In this document: positions 10,022-18,962 of the stretch, one piece after another
Layout: each line of letters begins with the position of its first letter
How positions within the stretch are numbered: the stretch's first letter is position 1
Assembly (NCBI GenBank): GCA_002692855.1
Contig: NZMJ01000119.1
Span: 1-64,000 of the forward strand
Direction: 5' to 3'
DNA: 64,000 bases
Source of the DNA: Maricaulis sp.
Lineage (GTDB): Bacteria > Pseudomonadota > Alphaproteobacteria > Caulobacterales > Maricaulaceae
Translations under genes and position numbers: made by a program
The notes under the pieces: model-generated
What the model was told of the DNA's origin: nothing
The model's input: the letters and a program-made list of their open reading frames with translations, nothing else
Database searches by the model: none

Positions 10022-10876
10022 ATGAAGACGCTTATTCGCAATCTTGCTGTCCTGTTCGGTGCAGCGGCCCTGACCACCGCTCCGGCGCTGGCCGCCGAGG
10101 GCGAGGCTCACGCCCCTGAAGCCCATGAGTGGACCTGGGATGGTCCGCTCGGACGCTTCGACCGGGCCCAGCTTCAGCGCGGCTTCCAGGTCTACCAGGA
10201 GGTTTGCGCCTCCTGTCACGCCCTGGAGCAGATCAGCTTCCGCAACCTGGCTGAAGGAGAGGGGCCGTTTACCTGCTTCCCCGATCCGGACGCGCACGAG
10301 GAAGACGGCCACCACGCCGAGCCGATCTGCTACGACAATCCGAACGACAACCCGATCATCCTTCAGCTCGCTTCGGGCTATCAGGTTGAAGACGGTCCCG
10401 ACGATGCCGGCGACATGTTCGAGCGACCCGGCATCCCGGCCGACCCGTTCCCGGCGCCCTTCGCCAACGAACAGCAGGCCCGCGCCTCAAACGGCGGCGC
10501 TTACCCGCCGGACCTGTCGCTGATCGTCAAGGCGCGCGGCGGTGGTGCGAACTATGTCCGCTCGCTCCTGCTGGGCTATCACGAAGCCCCGGCCGGCACC
10601 GACGTCCGTCCCGGCCTGCACTACAACGAGTACTTCCCGGGCGGCCAGATCGCCATGGCACCGCCGCTGATGGACGGTCTCGTCACCTATGCCGACGACA
10701 CCGAAGCCACGACCGAGCAGATGGCGGAAGACGTTGTCGCCTTCCTCGCCTGGGCGTCTGACCCGCACCGGGTCGAGCGCAATCGCTTGGGCCTGATGGT
10801 GATGATCTACTTCCTGATCTTCGCCGTCCTCTTGTGGTTCGCCTACAAGCAGGTCTGGAGCCGGGTCGAGCACTAG
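10022..10876 (+). CDS. petC: Cytochrome c1 of the bc1 complex
   Basis: 284 aa. A signal peptide ends near AAEGEAH; the haem-c attachment motif is VCASCHALE, the methionine ligand lies in IAMAPPLMDG, and the C-terminal helix LGLMVMIYFLIFAVLLWFAY anchors it in the membrane. It accepts electrons from the Rieske centre and passes them to soluble or membrane cytochrome c. A strong terminator follows 26 bases after the stop, closing the petABC operon. Confidence 0.96.
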   Translation: MKTLIRNLAVLFGAAALTTAPALAAEGEAHAPEAHEWTWDGPLGRFDRAQLQRGFQVYQEVCASCHALEQISFRNLAEGEGPFTCFPDPDAHEEDGHHAEPICYDNPNDNPIILQLASGYQVEDGPDDAGDMFERPGIPADPFPAPFANEQQARASNGGAYPPDLSLIVKARGGGANYVRSLLLGYHEAPAGTDVRPGLHYNEYFPGGQIAMAPPLMDGLVTYADDTEATTEQMAEDVVAFLAWASDPHRVERNRLGLMVMIYFLIFAVLLWFAYKQVWSRVEH

Positions 10877-10902
10877 GCTCGCCTCCACGCACACCTTTGA
10901 AG

Positions 10903-10930
10903 GGCCGCAGCGGTTTCGCTGCGGCCTTTT
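10903..10930 (+). terminator. Rho-independent terminator of petABC
   Basis: A 10-bp perfect stem GGCCGCAGCG / CGCTGCGGCC with a GTTT loop is followed directly by TTTT. It lies 26 bases after the petC stop and before mtnP. Confidence 0.85.
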
Positions 10931-10991
10931 GCGTTTCGGGTCTGTGACAATCGGGCCGGCTTGCTAGACTGGGCAGCAGGGGGAATGGCGA

Positions 10992-11870
10992 ATGACCGGC
11001 TGGACGCTTGGCATCATCGGCGGATCGGGACTTTACCGCATCGACGGGCTGGAGAATGTCCGGACCGAGATGGTCGAAACGCCCTGGGGCGCGCCGTCGG
11101 ACGCCATCACGATGGGGGAGATCAGCGGTGTCACGCTCTGCTTTCTGCCCCGGCACGGCCAGGGTCATTCCATCCCGCCCGACGCAATCAACTACCGCGC
11201 CAATATCGACGCCCTCAAACGTCTCGGCTGCACCGACATTGTGTCGCTCTCGGCCTGCGGATCGCTGCGCGAGGACTATGCACCCGGCGATTTCGTGCTG
11301 GTTGACCAGTATGTCGACCGCACGTCCGGGCGCGCGCGCAGCTTCTTCGGGGCGGGCTGCGTCGCCCATGTCGCACTGGCCGATCCGGTGTGTCCGCGTC
11401 TGGCCGGACTGGCCGCCGATGCCGCCGAAGCGGCCGGTGCGCGCACCCATCGCAGCGGCACCTATCTGGCGATGCAGGGGCCGCAGTTTTCCACCCGCGC
11501 CGAGTCCGATCTCTACCGCCAGTGGGGCTGCGACGTTATCGGGATGACGAATATGCCCGAGGCGCGACTGGCGCGCGAAGCCGAGCTGCCCTACGCTTCG
11601 GTCTGCATGGTCACGGACTATGACAGCTGGAAGAGGGGGGAGGCCGGCGTGGACGTTCAGGCGATCTTGAAAGTCATGGCGGCAAATACCGGCAAGGCGC
11701 AGGCGCTCGTCCGCGCACTCGCTGCAACCCTGGCATCGCGGTCCCGCACGCCATCGCCTTCGGGCGCCGAGACGGCGCTGGACGGGGCCATCCTCACCGC
11801 TCCTTCGGCGCGGGATCCAGCCGTGCTGGCGCGGCTCGATGCAGTCGCGGGTCGTGTTTTGACGGGGTAG
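10992..11870 (+). CDS. mtnP: S-methyl-5'-thioadenosine phosphorylase
   Basis: 292 aa. It cleaves methylthioadenosine with phosphate to adenine and methylthioribose-1-phosphate. Phosphate and substrate motifs are GIIGGSGLYRI, FLPRHGQGH, NYRANIDALKRLG, GPQFSTRAESDLY and the MTAP-discriminating IGMTNMPEARLAREAELPY with the catalytic aspartate in VTDYDSW. The released adenine would feed Apt, encoded 2 kb downstream on the same strand, so the two form a salvage pair. A PNP-type activity on other nucleosides is possible but the NMPE motif favours MTAP. Confidence 0.93.
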   Translation: MTGWTLGIIGGSGLYRIDGLENVRTEMVETPWGAPSDAITMGEISGVTLCFLPRHGQGHSIPPDAINYRANIDALKRLGCTDIVSLSACGSLREDYAPGDFVLVDQYVDRTSGRARSFFGAGCVAHVALADPVCPRLAGLAADAAEAAGARTHRSGTYLAMQGPQFSTRAESDLYRQWGCDVIGMTNMPEARLAREAELPYASVCMVTDYDSWKRGEAGVDVQAILKVMAANTGKAQALVRALAATLASRSRTPSPSGAETALDGAILTAPSARDPAVLARLDAVAGRVLTG

Positions 11871-11875
11871 GTTCA

Positions 11876-12616
11876 GTGCGCTCAATCGTGTGTCTGTTTT
11901 TCGTATCGGCGTTCGTGGCGGCAAGCGCCCCCGCTTTTGCTCAGGTCTATGGTGCCGTGACGGGGACCGATGTCAGCCGCGCCGAGAGCGCGATGGTCTC
12001 GGTCTACTGCCGTATCCCCGGCACCCAGCGCGCCTGGGTGTCGAGCGGTGTCGTCATCCAGTCCGATACGACCGGCGATGAGCGTCGAGGCGAGGTCGTG
12101 ATCACGACGGCGCACGGTGTGGGCCACTATGGCGACGATCGCCATGACGAGTGTTTCGTCGAGGGGCCAGACGGTGGCCACTACCGGGTAATCCGGACAT
12201 TCAACCCGCCGACGCTGGCATCGTCCTGGGAGGACTGGGCTGTTGTCGTCACCTCGCGCCCCTTCGAGGGTCCGGCGGTCCGTCTGCCCGTTCGCGGCAT
12301 TCAGGGCGTCGAGGGTGACGTTCCCGTCGCGATGGTCGGCCGCGATTTCACCAACCCGCAATGCCGTCTCTCGCGCTCGCGCCGCGTCAATGACGGCGGT
12401 CGGCTCGTCTATACGCACACCTGCGGTTCACGGCGGGGCCTGTCCGGTGCCCCGATCCTCGCGCAGGTCGATGGCGAGATGGCCGTGATCGCGATCAATG
12501 TCGGCCGCCTGTCCGGCGGCGCCGGTCCCGGCCAGCGCGCGATTGCGCGCGGCGTGGGTGACGGTTTCGACGCCATGATCCAGCGCGGCTTCGAGGCCAG
12601 CGCGCCCTTGCGCTAG
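11876..12616 (+). CDS. Exported trypsin-like (S1) serine protease
   Basis: 246 aa with a signal peptide (MRSIVCLFFVSAFVAASAPAF, cleaved near AFA-Q; here written to 20 residues only as MRSIVCLFFVSAFVAASAPA). The chymotrypsin-fold triad is visible: His80 in ITTAHGV, Asp120 in WEDWAVV and Ser190 in RRGLSGAPI, with a Cys pair flanking the serine loop. The product would be a periplasmic or secreted protease; substrate unknown. GTG start at 11876, 5 bases after the mtnP stop, so it is probably cotranscribed. Homologues with an altered triad exist, but all three residues are present here. Confidence 0.75.
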   Translation: MRSIVCLFFVSAFVAASAPAFAQVYGAVTGTDVSRAESAMVSVYCRIPGTQRAWVSSGVVIQSDTTGDERRGEVVITTAHGVGHYGDDRHDECFVEGPDGGHYRVIRTFNPPTLASSWEDWAVVVTSRPFEGPAVRLPVRGIQGVEGDVPVAMVGRDFTNPQCRLSRSRRVNDGGRLVYTHTCGSRRGLSGAPILAQVDGEMAVIAINVGRLSGGAGPGQRAIARGVGDGFDAMIQRGFEASAPLR

Positions 12617-12688
12617 CCACGGCTGGACGCCTGTCCCTGCCCGGTCTACCAAGCCCGCTTCCCAGTTCACCCGTCGAAGGGCCTATCC

Positions 12689-13090
12689 ATGTTGTCATTG
12701 ATCCTCGCGCTGGTGTCCGTTCAGGATGCTGACCTGCCGCCGCCGCTGGAGCGTGACTATCGCCCCTCTGTTCAGTGTGCCGAACACCTGACGGATGATC
12801 GCGCCCGGCGCTCCTGCCTCAATGACCTTCTCGACGTTGCGGAAGACCAGCTCGGCGCCGCGCTCGATGCCGCACGCAGCGAAGCGCGAGAGATTGATCT
12901 CGACATGCCGGGTGTGGCGCGCGCCGAAGCCAACCTGCAGGCGGCCAGCGCCGCCTGGACCACCTACCGCGATGCCGAGTGCGCCCGCCGGGCCTCGCTG
13001 CTGCTGCTCGGTCAGCATGGCGAGGACGAGCGGATCGACTGTCTGGTCGTGCTGACCCGGGCGCGCGCCGCCGAACTGGCGGAACACTAG
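12689..13090 (+). CDS. LprI/DUF1311-like protein
   Basis: 133 aa. A short N-terminal hydrophobic stretch is followed by four cysteines (VQCAEHL, RRSCLND, DAECARR, IDCLVV) and the AAWTTYRDAECARRA block that characterises the DUF1311 / lysozyme-inhibitor LprI family. Members are small periplasmic or lipid-anchored proteins; lysozyme inhibition is shown only for a few. The stop is 2 bases before the GST start. Exported location is likely but the signal sequence is short. Confidence 0.7.
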   Translation: MLSLILALVSVQDADLPPPLERDYRPSVQCAEHLTDDRARRSCLNDLLDVAEDQLGAALDAARSEAREIDLDMPGVARAEANLQAASAAWTTYRDAECARRASLLLLGQHGEDERIDCLVVLTRARAAELAEH

Positions 13091-13092
13091 GC

Positions 13093-13725
13093 ATGGGAAC
13101 GCCGGTCCTGCATATCGGCAACAAGCGGCTGTCATCGTGGTCGATGCGGCCCTGGCTGGTCCTGAAGAAGGCCGGCATCGCCTTCACCGAGACCCTCGTG
13201 CCGCTGGACCAGCCCGAAACGTCCGGGACATTGAATGCCCTCAGCCCCTCCGCGACCGTGCCGGTGCTGACGGTCGATGGCGCGGTGATCTGGGACAGCC
13301 TGGCGATCTGCGAATGGGCGGCCGAGCGCACGCCTTCGCTGTGGCCTGCCGACGCCGGTCAGCGCGCCCTGGCGCGCTCTGTGACCGCCAGCATGCATTC
13401 GGGTTTCGCTGCCCTGCGCCGCGACCTCTCGATGGATCTTCAGCGCCCGATCGGCGGTACGGACGTGTCAGTCCAGGCATGGACGGATATTGAGCGCCTC
13501 CTCGCCATGTGGGCGCTTTGCCCCGGCGGAGCAGGAGGCTTCCTGTTCGGGCAATGGTCGATTGCCGACGCGTTCTTCACGCCCGTCGCCGCCCGTTTCC
13601 GGACCTATGCGATTGACCTGCCGCCCCCGGCGCAGGCCTATGTGGACTTGCTGCTCTCCGACGCCGATTATCGCGAATGGGAAAAGGCCGGTCAGGCCGA
13701 GACCTTCGACGCCAAATTCCACTGA
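13093..13725 (+). CDS. Glutathione S-transferase family protein
   Basis: 210 aa. The N-terminal thioredoxin-like domain has [15 protein letters not shown] (catalytic serine region), PSATVPVL (cis-Pro) and [13 protein letters not shown] (glutathione gamma-glutamyl site); the C-terminal helical domain contains the conserved WSIADAFF N-capping motif. Soluble, probably detoxifying; substrate unknown. I start at the ATG at 13093 because homology begins with [13 protein letters not shown]. It lies between the LprI-like gene and apt with 2- and 11-base gaps. Confidence 0.9.
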   Translation: MGTPVLHIGNKRLSSWSMRPWLVLKKAGIAFTETLVPLDQPETSGTLNALSPSATVPVLTVDGAVIWDSLAICEWAAERTPSLWPADAGQRALARSVTASMHSGFAALRRDLSMDLQRPIGGTDVSVQAWTDIERLLAMWALCPGGAGGFLFGQWSIADAFFTPVAARFRTYAIDLPPPAQAYVDLLLSDADYREWEKAGQAETFDAKFH

Positions 13726-13736
13726 CGGACCCTGAT

Positions 13737-14267
13737 ATGGATTTCATCCGCGACGCTATCCGCACGATTCCGGACTACCCCAGGAAGGGAATCCAGTTTC
13801 GTGACGTCACGACGCTGCTTAAGGACGCACGCGCCTTTCGCGCTGCCGTCGACCAGATGGTGATGCCGTGGGCGGGCGCAAAGATCGACAAGGTCGCCGG
13901 GATCGAGGCGCGCGGCTTCATCCTCGGCGGCGCGGTCGCGCACCAGCTTTCGGTCGGCTTCACGCCGATCCGCAAGAAGGGCAAGCTGCCTCACCGCACG
14001 CTGATCGAGGAATATGAGCTCGAATACGGCACTGACGCGATCGAGATCCATGTTGACGGGGTCGAGGAAACCGACCGCGTCCTGATCGTCGACGACCTCA
14101 TCGCAACGGGCGGCACAGCGGAGGCGGCGATCAACCTCCTGCGCCGCGCGGGCGCGGACGTTGTGGGCGCCACCTTCGTCATCGACCTGCCCGATCTGGG
14201 CGGGGCCAAGCGTATCGAGGACATGGGCGTCCCGGTCGCCAGCCTGGTAGCGTTCGAGGGGGAGTAA
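13737..14267 (+). CDS. apt: Adenine phosphoribosyltransferase
   Basis: 176 aa. It converts adenine and PRPP to AMP. The PRPP loop [17 protein letters not shown], the [16 protein letters not shown] segment and [16 protein letters not shown] at the N-terminus are all typical of Apt. The ATG at 13737 gives the standard family length; upstream codons in frame belong to the GST reading area. Works downstream of mtnP in adenine salvage. Confidence 0.96.
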   Translation: MDFIRDAIRTIPDYPRKGIQFRDVTTLLKDARAFRAAVDQMVMPWAGAKIDKVAGIEARGFILGGAVAHQLSVGFTPIRKKGKLPHRTLIEEYELEYGTDAIEIHVDGVEETDRVLIVDDLIATGGTAEAAINLLRRAGADVVGATFVIDLPDLGGAKRIEDMGVPVASLVAFEGE

Positions 14268-14271
14268 ACTC

Positions 14272-14300
14272 CGTCATTCCCGCGCAGGCGGGAATCCAGA
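14272..14300. repeat. Short interspersed palindromic repeat
   Basis: CGTCATTCCCGCGCAGGCGG followed by GAATCCAGA: a small hairpin (TTCCCGC / GCGGGAA) of the GTCATTCCCGC-type repeat dispersed through many proteobacterial genomes. A decayed half-copy (CGCCGGAATGACGG) is visible right after the stop codon near 42836. Confidence 0.5.
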
Positions 14301-14317
14301 ACGCCCGGCAATTTGGC

Positions 14318-14358
14318 CCCCCGCCTTCGCGGGGGTGTCGAAGGGGAGTACGCTCCCC
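14318..14358. repeat. Two adjacent GC-rich hairpins
   Basis: First stem CCCCCGC-CTTC-GCGGGGG (14318-14335), then GGGGAG-TACG-CTCCCC (14343-14358). The second resembles the GGAGTAAACTCC at the apt stop. Together with the neighbouring repeat they fill the apt to membrane-protein gap; no T-run follows, so termination is uncertain. Confidence 0.5.
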
Positions 14359-14381
14359 CCAGCCATCCGGGAGACCTGCCC

Positions 14382-15038
14382 ATGTTCATCGGACATTACG
14401 GACCAGCACTCGCCGGCCCGCGCTTCGCGCCGGTGCCGCTCTGGATGCTCTTCATCGCCGTGCAATTCCTCGATTTTCTCTGGGGCGCCTTCATCGCGCT
14501 CGGTATCGAGCACGTGCGTGTGATGCCGGGCTTTACCGCGATGAGCCCGTTTGACCTCTATGACATGCCGTGGTCACACAGCCTCCTGATGGCGGTGGTG
14601 TGGTCGGCCGTCCTGGGGGGCGTCTGGTCCTTGCTCGCCAGAACCCGCAAGCGGGCAGGCGGGCTGGTGGTTGCGGCCGCGGTGATGTCGCACTGGCTGG
14701 CGGACCTTCTGATGCATGTGCCTGACCTGCCGCTCTGGCCGGGCGGCCCGCAGGTCGGTTTCGGCTTGTGGAACAATGCCCCGCTGACGTTGGTCGCCGA
14801 ATTCGGCGTACTGCTCGCGGGCTGGGTGGTCTACATGATGGCGACCCGGGCGAAGAATACGGTCGGGCGCTACGGCCCGGTCGTGCTGTTCGCGATCCTG
14901 GCCGGCCTTTACTGGCTGAACCACGTCATGCCGCCGCCGCCCGATCCGGTCACGGGCGGCCTCACCGCCATCGCGCTCTTTTCGGCGCTCTCCTTCCTAG
15001 CCTGGCTTTTGTGCGACCGGGTGCGGGTGGCGCGGTGA
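14382..15038 (+). CDS. YdjM/DUF457-like multi-pass membrane protein
   Basis: 218 aa with about six hydrophobic helices. WSHSLLMAVVW and SHWLADLLMHVPDLPLWP resemble the paired histidine/aspartate motifs of YdjM-type inner-membrane putative metal-dependent hydrolases. The ATG at 14382 is preceded by GGGAG. Function is unknown; permease-like annotations for such proteins have no experimental basis known to me. Convergent with the S10 peptidase, 19 bases apart. Confidence 0.6.
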   Translation: MFIGHYGPALAGPRFAPVPLWMLFIAVQFLDFLWGAFIALGIEHVRVMPGFTAMSPFDLYDMPWSHSLLMAVVWSAVLGGVWSLLARTRKRAGGLVVAAAVMSHWLADLLMHVPDLPLWPGGPQVGFGLWNNAPLTLVAEFGVLLAGWVVYMMATRAKNTVGRYGPVVLFAILAGLYWLNHVMPPPPDPVTGGLTAIALFSALSFLAWLLCDRVRVAR

Positions 15039-15057
15039 TCATCCGTCTGGGCCGGAT

Positions 15058-16563
15058 TTACCCCTCCAGTTCGCCGAGGATCAGTTCGCGCACATCGTTC
15101 GCGACCGCTTCGAGCGAGGGCGGGTGGATATACATCATGTGCCCGGATTCATAGTAGCGGAAGTGGACCCGATCCGGGTCAAAGCCCGGCTGGTTGAACA
15201 TCAGTTCGGCCCCGAAAAACGGCGTGGCCAGGTCGTAATAGCCCTGCGCCACCAGCACATCGAGGTCGGAGTTCTGCCGCATCGCGCGGGCCAGCCACGG
15301 GCCGACATTGGTATAGGCCGCACCCTGGCCGGTGGACCGGTCCCAGCCGCGCGACGTCGGAATGTCGATGACGGAATATTCGTCCGTGATGTCGACCCCC
15401 AGCTCGCGCGTGAAATGGTCCAGCATCGCGGCGGTATAGGCCCCGTCGATGCCATAGGCGGACGGGTCGTAGTCCGGCCCTTCACCGACGCCGTCGGGCT
15501 CCATGCCGGTATAGCGGCTGTCGAGACGTCCGACCGACAGCCCCTCATCGCGCCGCAATTCGCGCATGAACCGTCCGAGCGATACCCGCAGATTGGCGCG
15601 CATCAGGTAATCGGGTGACAGTCCGATGAAGCGCGACAATTCCTCGGCGACCGCCCGCCGGTCTTCGGCGGGCAATGACACGCCGCGCATCAGGGCCGGC
15701 ATGTAGGTGTCATAGGTGAAATCGCGCACGTCCTGAATGAAGGCGTCGATATCGCCGTCCCACGCGCTGCGGTCGACCTTCTCGTGATACCAGGCGGTGG
15801 CGGCGAAGCCGGGAACCAGGCCGGTATAGCCGATGTCATTGCCTTCCGACGTGTCATCGAAGCGGAAATCAAGTACGGTCGAGATCAGCGCCACGCCATT
15901 GATCGAGACGTCGGTCCAGCCGCCCTGCAACTCGTTCATCAGCGCCGCGATCCGCGTGGTGCCATAGCTTTCGCCAAGCAGGTATTTGGGACTGTTCCAC
16001 CGCTGGTTCTCGGTCAGCCAGCGCCGGATGAAGGCTCCCAGCGAAGCCGCGTCCTCGCGCACGCCCCAGAATTCAGCCGTGTCGGCATCGCCGACCGGAT
16101 GGCTCCATCCGGTGCCGACCGGATCGACGAAGACCAGGTCGGCGACATCGAGAATGGAGAATTCGTTGGCGACGATGGGATAGGGCGGCGCGCCATCATC
16201 GGTGGCATTGTCGGGCAGGACCACCCGGCGCGGACCGAACACGCCCATGTGCAGCCACAGGCTCGCGGATCCCGGTCCGCCATTGAAGATGAAGGCCACC
16301 GGACGCTGGGTCGGGTCGCCATTGCCTTCGCGGATATAGGCGGTGGAGAAGATCGCCGCGTTCGGCTCGCCGTCCTCGTTGTTGAGGATCATCTCGCCGG
16401 CCACCACGCGGTAGCGGACCCGCGTGCCATTGGCGGTCACCTGGCCGTCACTGGTGAAGACGCGTGCGCCGTCCTCGCGGGCTTCATTGCCCGAACTGTC
16501 CTGCGCGCCGGCAGAGCATGCCGCCAGCGCTGCGCCGATGGCGGCAGCGATCCAGAATTTCAT
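15058..16563 (-). CDS. S10 family serine carboxypeptidase, exported lipoprotein-like
   Basis: 501 aa. The N-terminus ends in a lipobox-like LAAC (about residue 15), suggesting a periplasmic lipoprotein. The oxyanion block FIFNGGPGSASLW, nucleophile elbow LLGESYGTTR and the C-terminal histidine block YESGHMMYIHPP make a complete carboxypeptidase-Y-type (alpha/beta-hydrolase) triad. It would trim peptides from the C-terminus outside the cytoplasm. Length and order match bacterial S10 peptidases. Confidence 0.9.
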   Translation of the reverse strand: MKFWIAAAIGAALAACSAGAQDSSGNEAREDGARVFTSDGQVTANGTRVRYRVVAGEMILNNEDGEPNAAIFSTAYIREGNGDPTQRPVAFIFNGGPGSASLWLHMGVFGPRRVVLPDNATDDGAPPYPIVANEFSILDVADLVFVDPVGTGWSHPVGDADTAEFWGVREDAASLGAFIRRWLTENQRWNSPKYLLGESYGTTRIAALMNELQGGWTDVSINGVALISTVLDFRFDDTSEGNDIGYTGLVPGFAATAWYHEKVDRSAWDGDIDAFIQDVRDFTYDTYMPALMRGVSLPAEDRRAVAEELSRFIGLSPDYLMRANLRVSLGRFMRELRRDEGLSVGRLDSRYTGMEPDGVGEGPDYDPSAYGIDGAYTAAMLDHFTRELGVDITDEYSVIDIPTSRGWDRSTGQGAAYTNVGPWLARAMRQNSDLDVLVAQGYYDLATPFFGAELMFNQPGFDPDRVHFRYYESGHMMYIHPPSLEAVANDVRELILGELEG

Positions 16564-16619
16564 GGGTCATCCTCCCCGATGTGTCCGGCGCGGAGACTAT
16601 CGGTCGGGGGCGGCGAGGG

Positions 16620-17435
16620 CTAGCGGGCTGAGGGTCTGGGATTCAGGTGCGCCGTCATCCACTTCGAGCCGAAGCAGACAATGTCATTGGCATTGAAAAG
16701 CTCGGCGCGTGCCCGCCCGACACGCCCGCACTTCGCCTTTCCGCTGGCCAGGAACTCGTTCAGGATTTCGGTAAAATAGTCACCGCCCTCCCACGGAGCG
16801 ATCCCGTCACTGTCGTCGAGACTGTCGACCTGGACGACCCGTGACCCGCGGTCATCGGTGATGTGATAGTGGCGGCTGGCGCGGCGCTTGTCGGCCACCC
16901 CCGCATAATATTCCGCCAAGTGCAGCGCGGTGACGGTATCGGTATCCGCGCCCAGCCTCAGTATCATGCCCTGGCGGTCGCACAGCCGATCCAGCGGCGA
17001 GTCGGGACCCAGGTAATCATTCAGCGGAATTTCGCTGACGATGTGGGCGGCGCCGGGTCCGATGGCGGCGAACCGGGAATCAGGATGCAGGCCCACGACC
17101 ACGCCGCCGGTCTGCCGGAACGCCTCGGCCAGCGCGCCGATTTCGGGGTCGGCCGGGGCGGTGCGGATATCGACAGGGGGCAGGGCTTCAAGTGCCGCGA
17201 TCTGCTCGGCGCGGGACAGGTGTTTCACCTCCTCGCGTCCGGCGTGATCGGTCCCGATCACCATCACCATCGTTCCCGCCGGTCCGATGCTGTCGCACAC
17301 GGCGGAGATCACGCTGTCGGCTCCGCCCTCGACCGGGCCGATGGCGCGCAGCGAGGCATGCACCATCACGGTGTCACCGGGCTGCAGGCCCAGCCGGGCA
17401 AGGTCGTCACCGAGGGAAAAGCGCGTTGCGTTCAT
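16620..17435 (-). CDS. AAC(3)-family N-acetyltransferase
   Basis: 271 aa. The family signature VMVHASLRAIGPVEGGADSV at the N-terminus, PDSRFAAIGPGAAHIV, and the histidine-containing TALHLAEYYAG block match the aminoglycoside 3-N-acetyltransferase family. Chromosomal members of environmental bacteria acetylate unknown amines, and some (YokD-like) are not resistance determinants, so no resistance is implied. Transcribed on the minus strand between the S10 peptidase and the paralogue pair. Confidence 0.85.
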   Translation of the reverse strand: MNATRFSLGDDLARLGLQPGDTVMVHASLRAIGPVEGGADSVISAVCDSIGPAGTMVMVIGTDHAGREEVKHLSRAEQIAALEALPPVDIRTAPADPEIGALAEAFRQTGGVVVGLHPDSRFAAIGPGAAHIVSEIPLNDYLGPDSPLDRLCDRQGMILRLGADTDTVTALHLAEYYAGVADKRRASRHYHITDDRGSRVVQVDSLDDSDGIAPWEGGDYFTEILNEFLASGKAKCGRVGRARAELFNANDIVCFGSKWMTAHLNPRPSAR

Positions 17436-17497
17436 GGCAGCAGTCTAGGACGCGTCCGCGATAACGTGCCCGCACAAATGCGTGATGAGACGGGCGG

Positions 17498-18112
17498 CTA
17501 CTCGCCCGCAGGAACGAAGACGGTGCGCGCCGCCAGTTGTCCGACGGCGGGTTCCAGCACCGACAGGCGTTCGCGAACGCCGGCTTCGTCGGGGCCTGTA
17601 ATCATCGCCTGGTACTGGACGTAGTGAGGCCCGGAATTCATCTGGTAGATCACGCCGCCGGTCAGCGCTCCGGTCTCTTCGTCGATGGCGCCGCCCCAGC
17701 ATCCGCGGAAGGTCAGCTCGTGCCCGTTCGCGTCCTCGACCGGCTGGTCAACCATCGTGGACGGGAGACCGGGCTCGCACAGCATCCGTGTCGAGGCCTC
17801 GGCGTCGGTCAGTTCGAAATAGGTCGCGCGAATTTCCATCGTGTATTCGCCGGCCGGCGCATCGCCGTAGATCATCGTCGCCAGGATCGGGTCGTGGATC
17901 GCCATGGCGAGGGTTTCCGGGCCGAGCACCTGGAAGCGCCCGTCAGCCTCGTTCGCATTGGTCTGCTGGACATAGTTCGAGATGCTGGTGGCGTAATTGC
18001 TCGCGGCTTCCGCGACACCGGCGGGAATTTCGGCGGTTGCGGTCTCTTCCGGGTCGGCAATCGCGTCCTGGCTGGACAGGGCAAGCGCGCAAATCAGCAT
18101 CAAAGCGGTCAA
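17498..18112 (-). CDS. Uncharacterised exported protein, paralogue 1
   Basis: 204 aa, function not recognised. A short hydrophobic N-terminus (TALMLICALALSS) suggests export. The start is a TTG at 18112, preceded 7 bases away by AAGGGAGA; the next ATG (18100) lies too far from that site. The C-terminal part (CWGG, then HYVQYQAMITGPDEAG, then a terminal VPAGE) matches the neighbouring gene at 18189-18833, so the two are tandem diverged duplicates. Two cysteines (MLCEPG and FRGCWG) are kept in both and could form a disulfide. Confidence 0.65.
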   Translation of the reverse strand: MTALMLICALALSSQDAIADPEETATAEIPAGVAEAASNYATSISNYVQQTNANEADGRFQVLGPETLAMAIHDPILATMIYGDAPAGEYTMEIRATYFELTDAEASTRMLCEPGLPSTMVDQPVEDANGHELTFRGCWGGAIDEETGALTGGVIYQMNSGPHYVQYQAMITGPDEAGVRERLSVLEPAVGQLAARTVFVPAGE

Positions 18113-18188
18113 CGTAATCTCCCTTGTTGCGCGGCAGTTTGATCGCTTGGCCTCCTGGCGTCGATCCCTGATCGCCAGTGAAGCCGGG

Positions 18189-18833
18189 TCATTCCGCAGA
18201 TGGCGCGATCACCGTATGGCGCACCAGCGGCTCGATCATGCGTTCGGTCATGGGCAGGCGCGCGCCGATGCCGGCCTCGTCCGGACCCACGATGCCGCTG
18301 CGGTACTGGACGTGGTAGTCGCCGTTGGACAGCTGATGCAGATAGCTGCCGATCAGCTCGCCTTCCTCTTCCCCCATGCGCCCGAACCAGCACACGCGGT
18401 AAGTCAGGACATTGCCTTCCGGGTCGGTGCCCATCTCGTCGACAACCGTGGTCTCCCCATCGCGATCGCAAAAGGCGTAGTCGGAGTTTTCCCCGTCGCT
18501 GAGGCGGAAGGCATGCACCGCGAAGTCGAGCGAATAGTCGGACGGATTTCCCTCAGCATAGGTCAGCAGCGCGTCCAGTTCGGGGGTTAGCCGCGCGATG
18601 ACCCTGTCGCGATCAGAAAGCGAAAAGACATCGAAGGGCGAATTGGCGAACACCGCCTCGCTCACCCGGACCAGCGCGCGCGCCGTGTTCTCGGCGCCGG
18701 GATCAAGTTCCAGTTCGCCGGGGACATCTTCCAGGTCGTCGACCATGCCATCGACGCTGCGCATCACCTGTTCGGCGACCACCTCGCCCTGTTGCTGCAC
18801 CAGAAGCGCAGCCGCCATAACCAGCTCGATCAT
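18189..18833 (-). CDS. Uncharacterised exported protein, paralogue 2
   Basis: 214 aa, function not recognised. MIELVMAAALLVQQQ is a short hydrophobic leader; GGGAGG-type ribosome site lies 6 bases before the ATG at 18833. It shares with the downstream paralogue the pattern C-x(n)-VVDE/VVDQ-x(n)-LTYRVCW, YHVQYRSGIVGPDEAG and an end in PSAE. Both paralogues have the same orientation, 76 bases apart, with no terminator between. Acidic, soluble apart from the leader. Confidence 0.65.
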   Translation of the reverse strand: MIELVMAAALLVQQQGEVVAEQVMRSVDGMVDDLEDVPGELELDPGAENTARALVRVSEAVFANSPFDVFSLSDRDRVIARLTPELDALLTYAEGNPSDYSLDFAVHAFRLSDGENSDYAFCDRDGETTVVDEMGTDPEGNVLTYRVCWFGRMGEEEGELIGSYLHQLSNGDYHVQYRSGIVGPDEAGIGARLPMTERMIEPLVRHTVIAPSAE

Positions 18834-18962
18834 CACATCCTCCCTGTCAGGGGCGCAGTGTGCGACGCGGGCCGGCGCGGGTCGATCCCCTGAACGGAGG
18901 GCGGTGATCGCGGCGACGTTCGCCTCTGGTGTTCGAACCGGGTTTGGCGCTAGAGGGGAGCC

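Noticed and set aside
16620-17435. Aminoglycoside-resistance gene
   Set aside because: The family name does not imply resistance; the gene is chromosomal, of normal composition and without mobile-element context.
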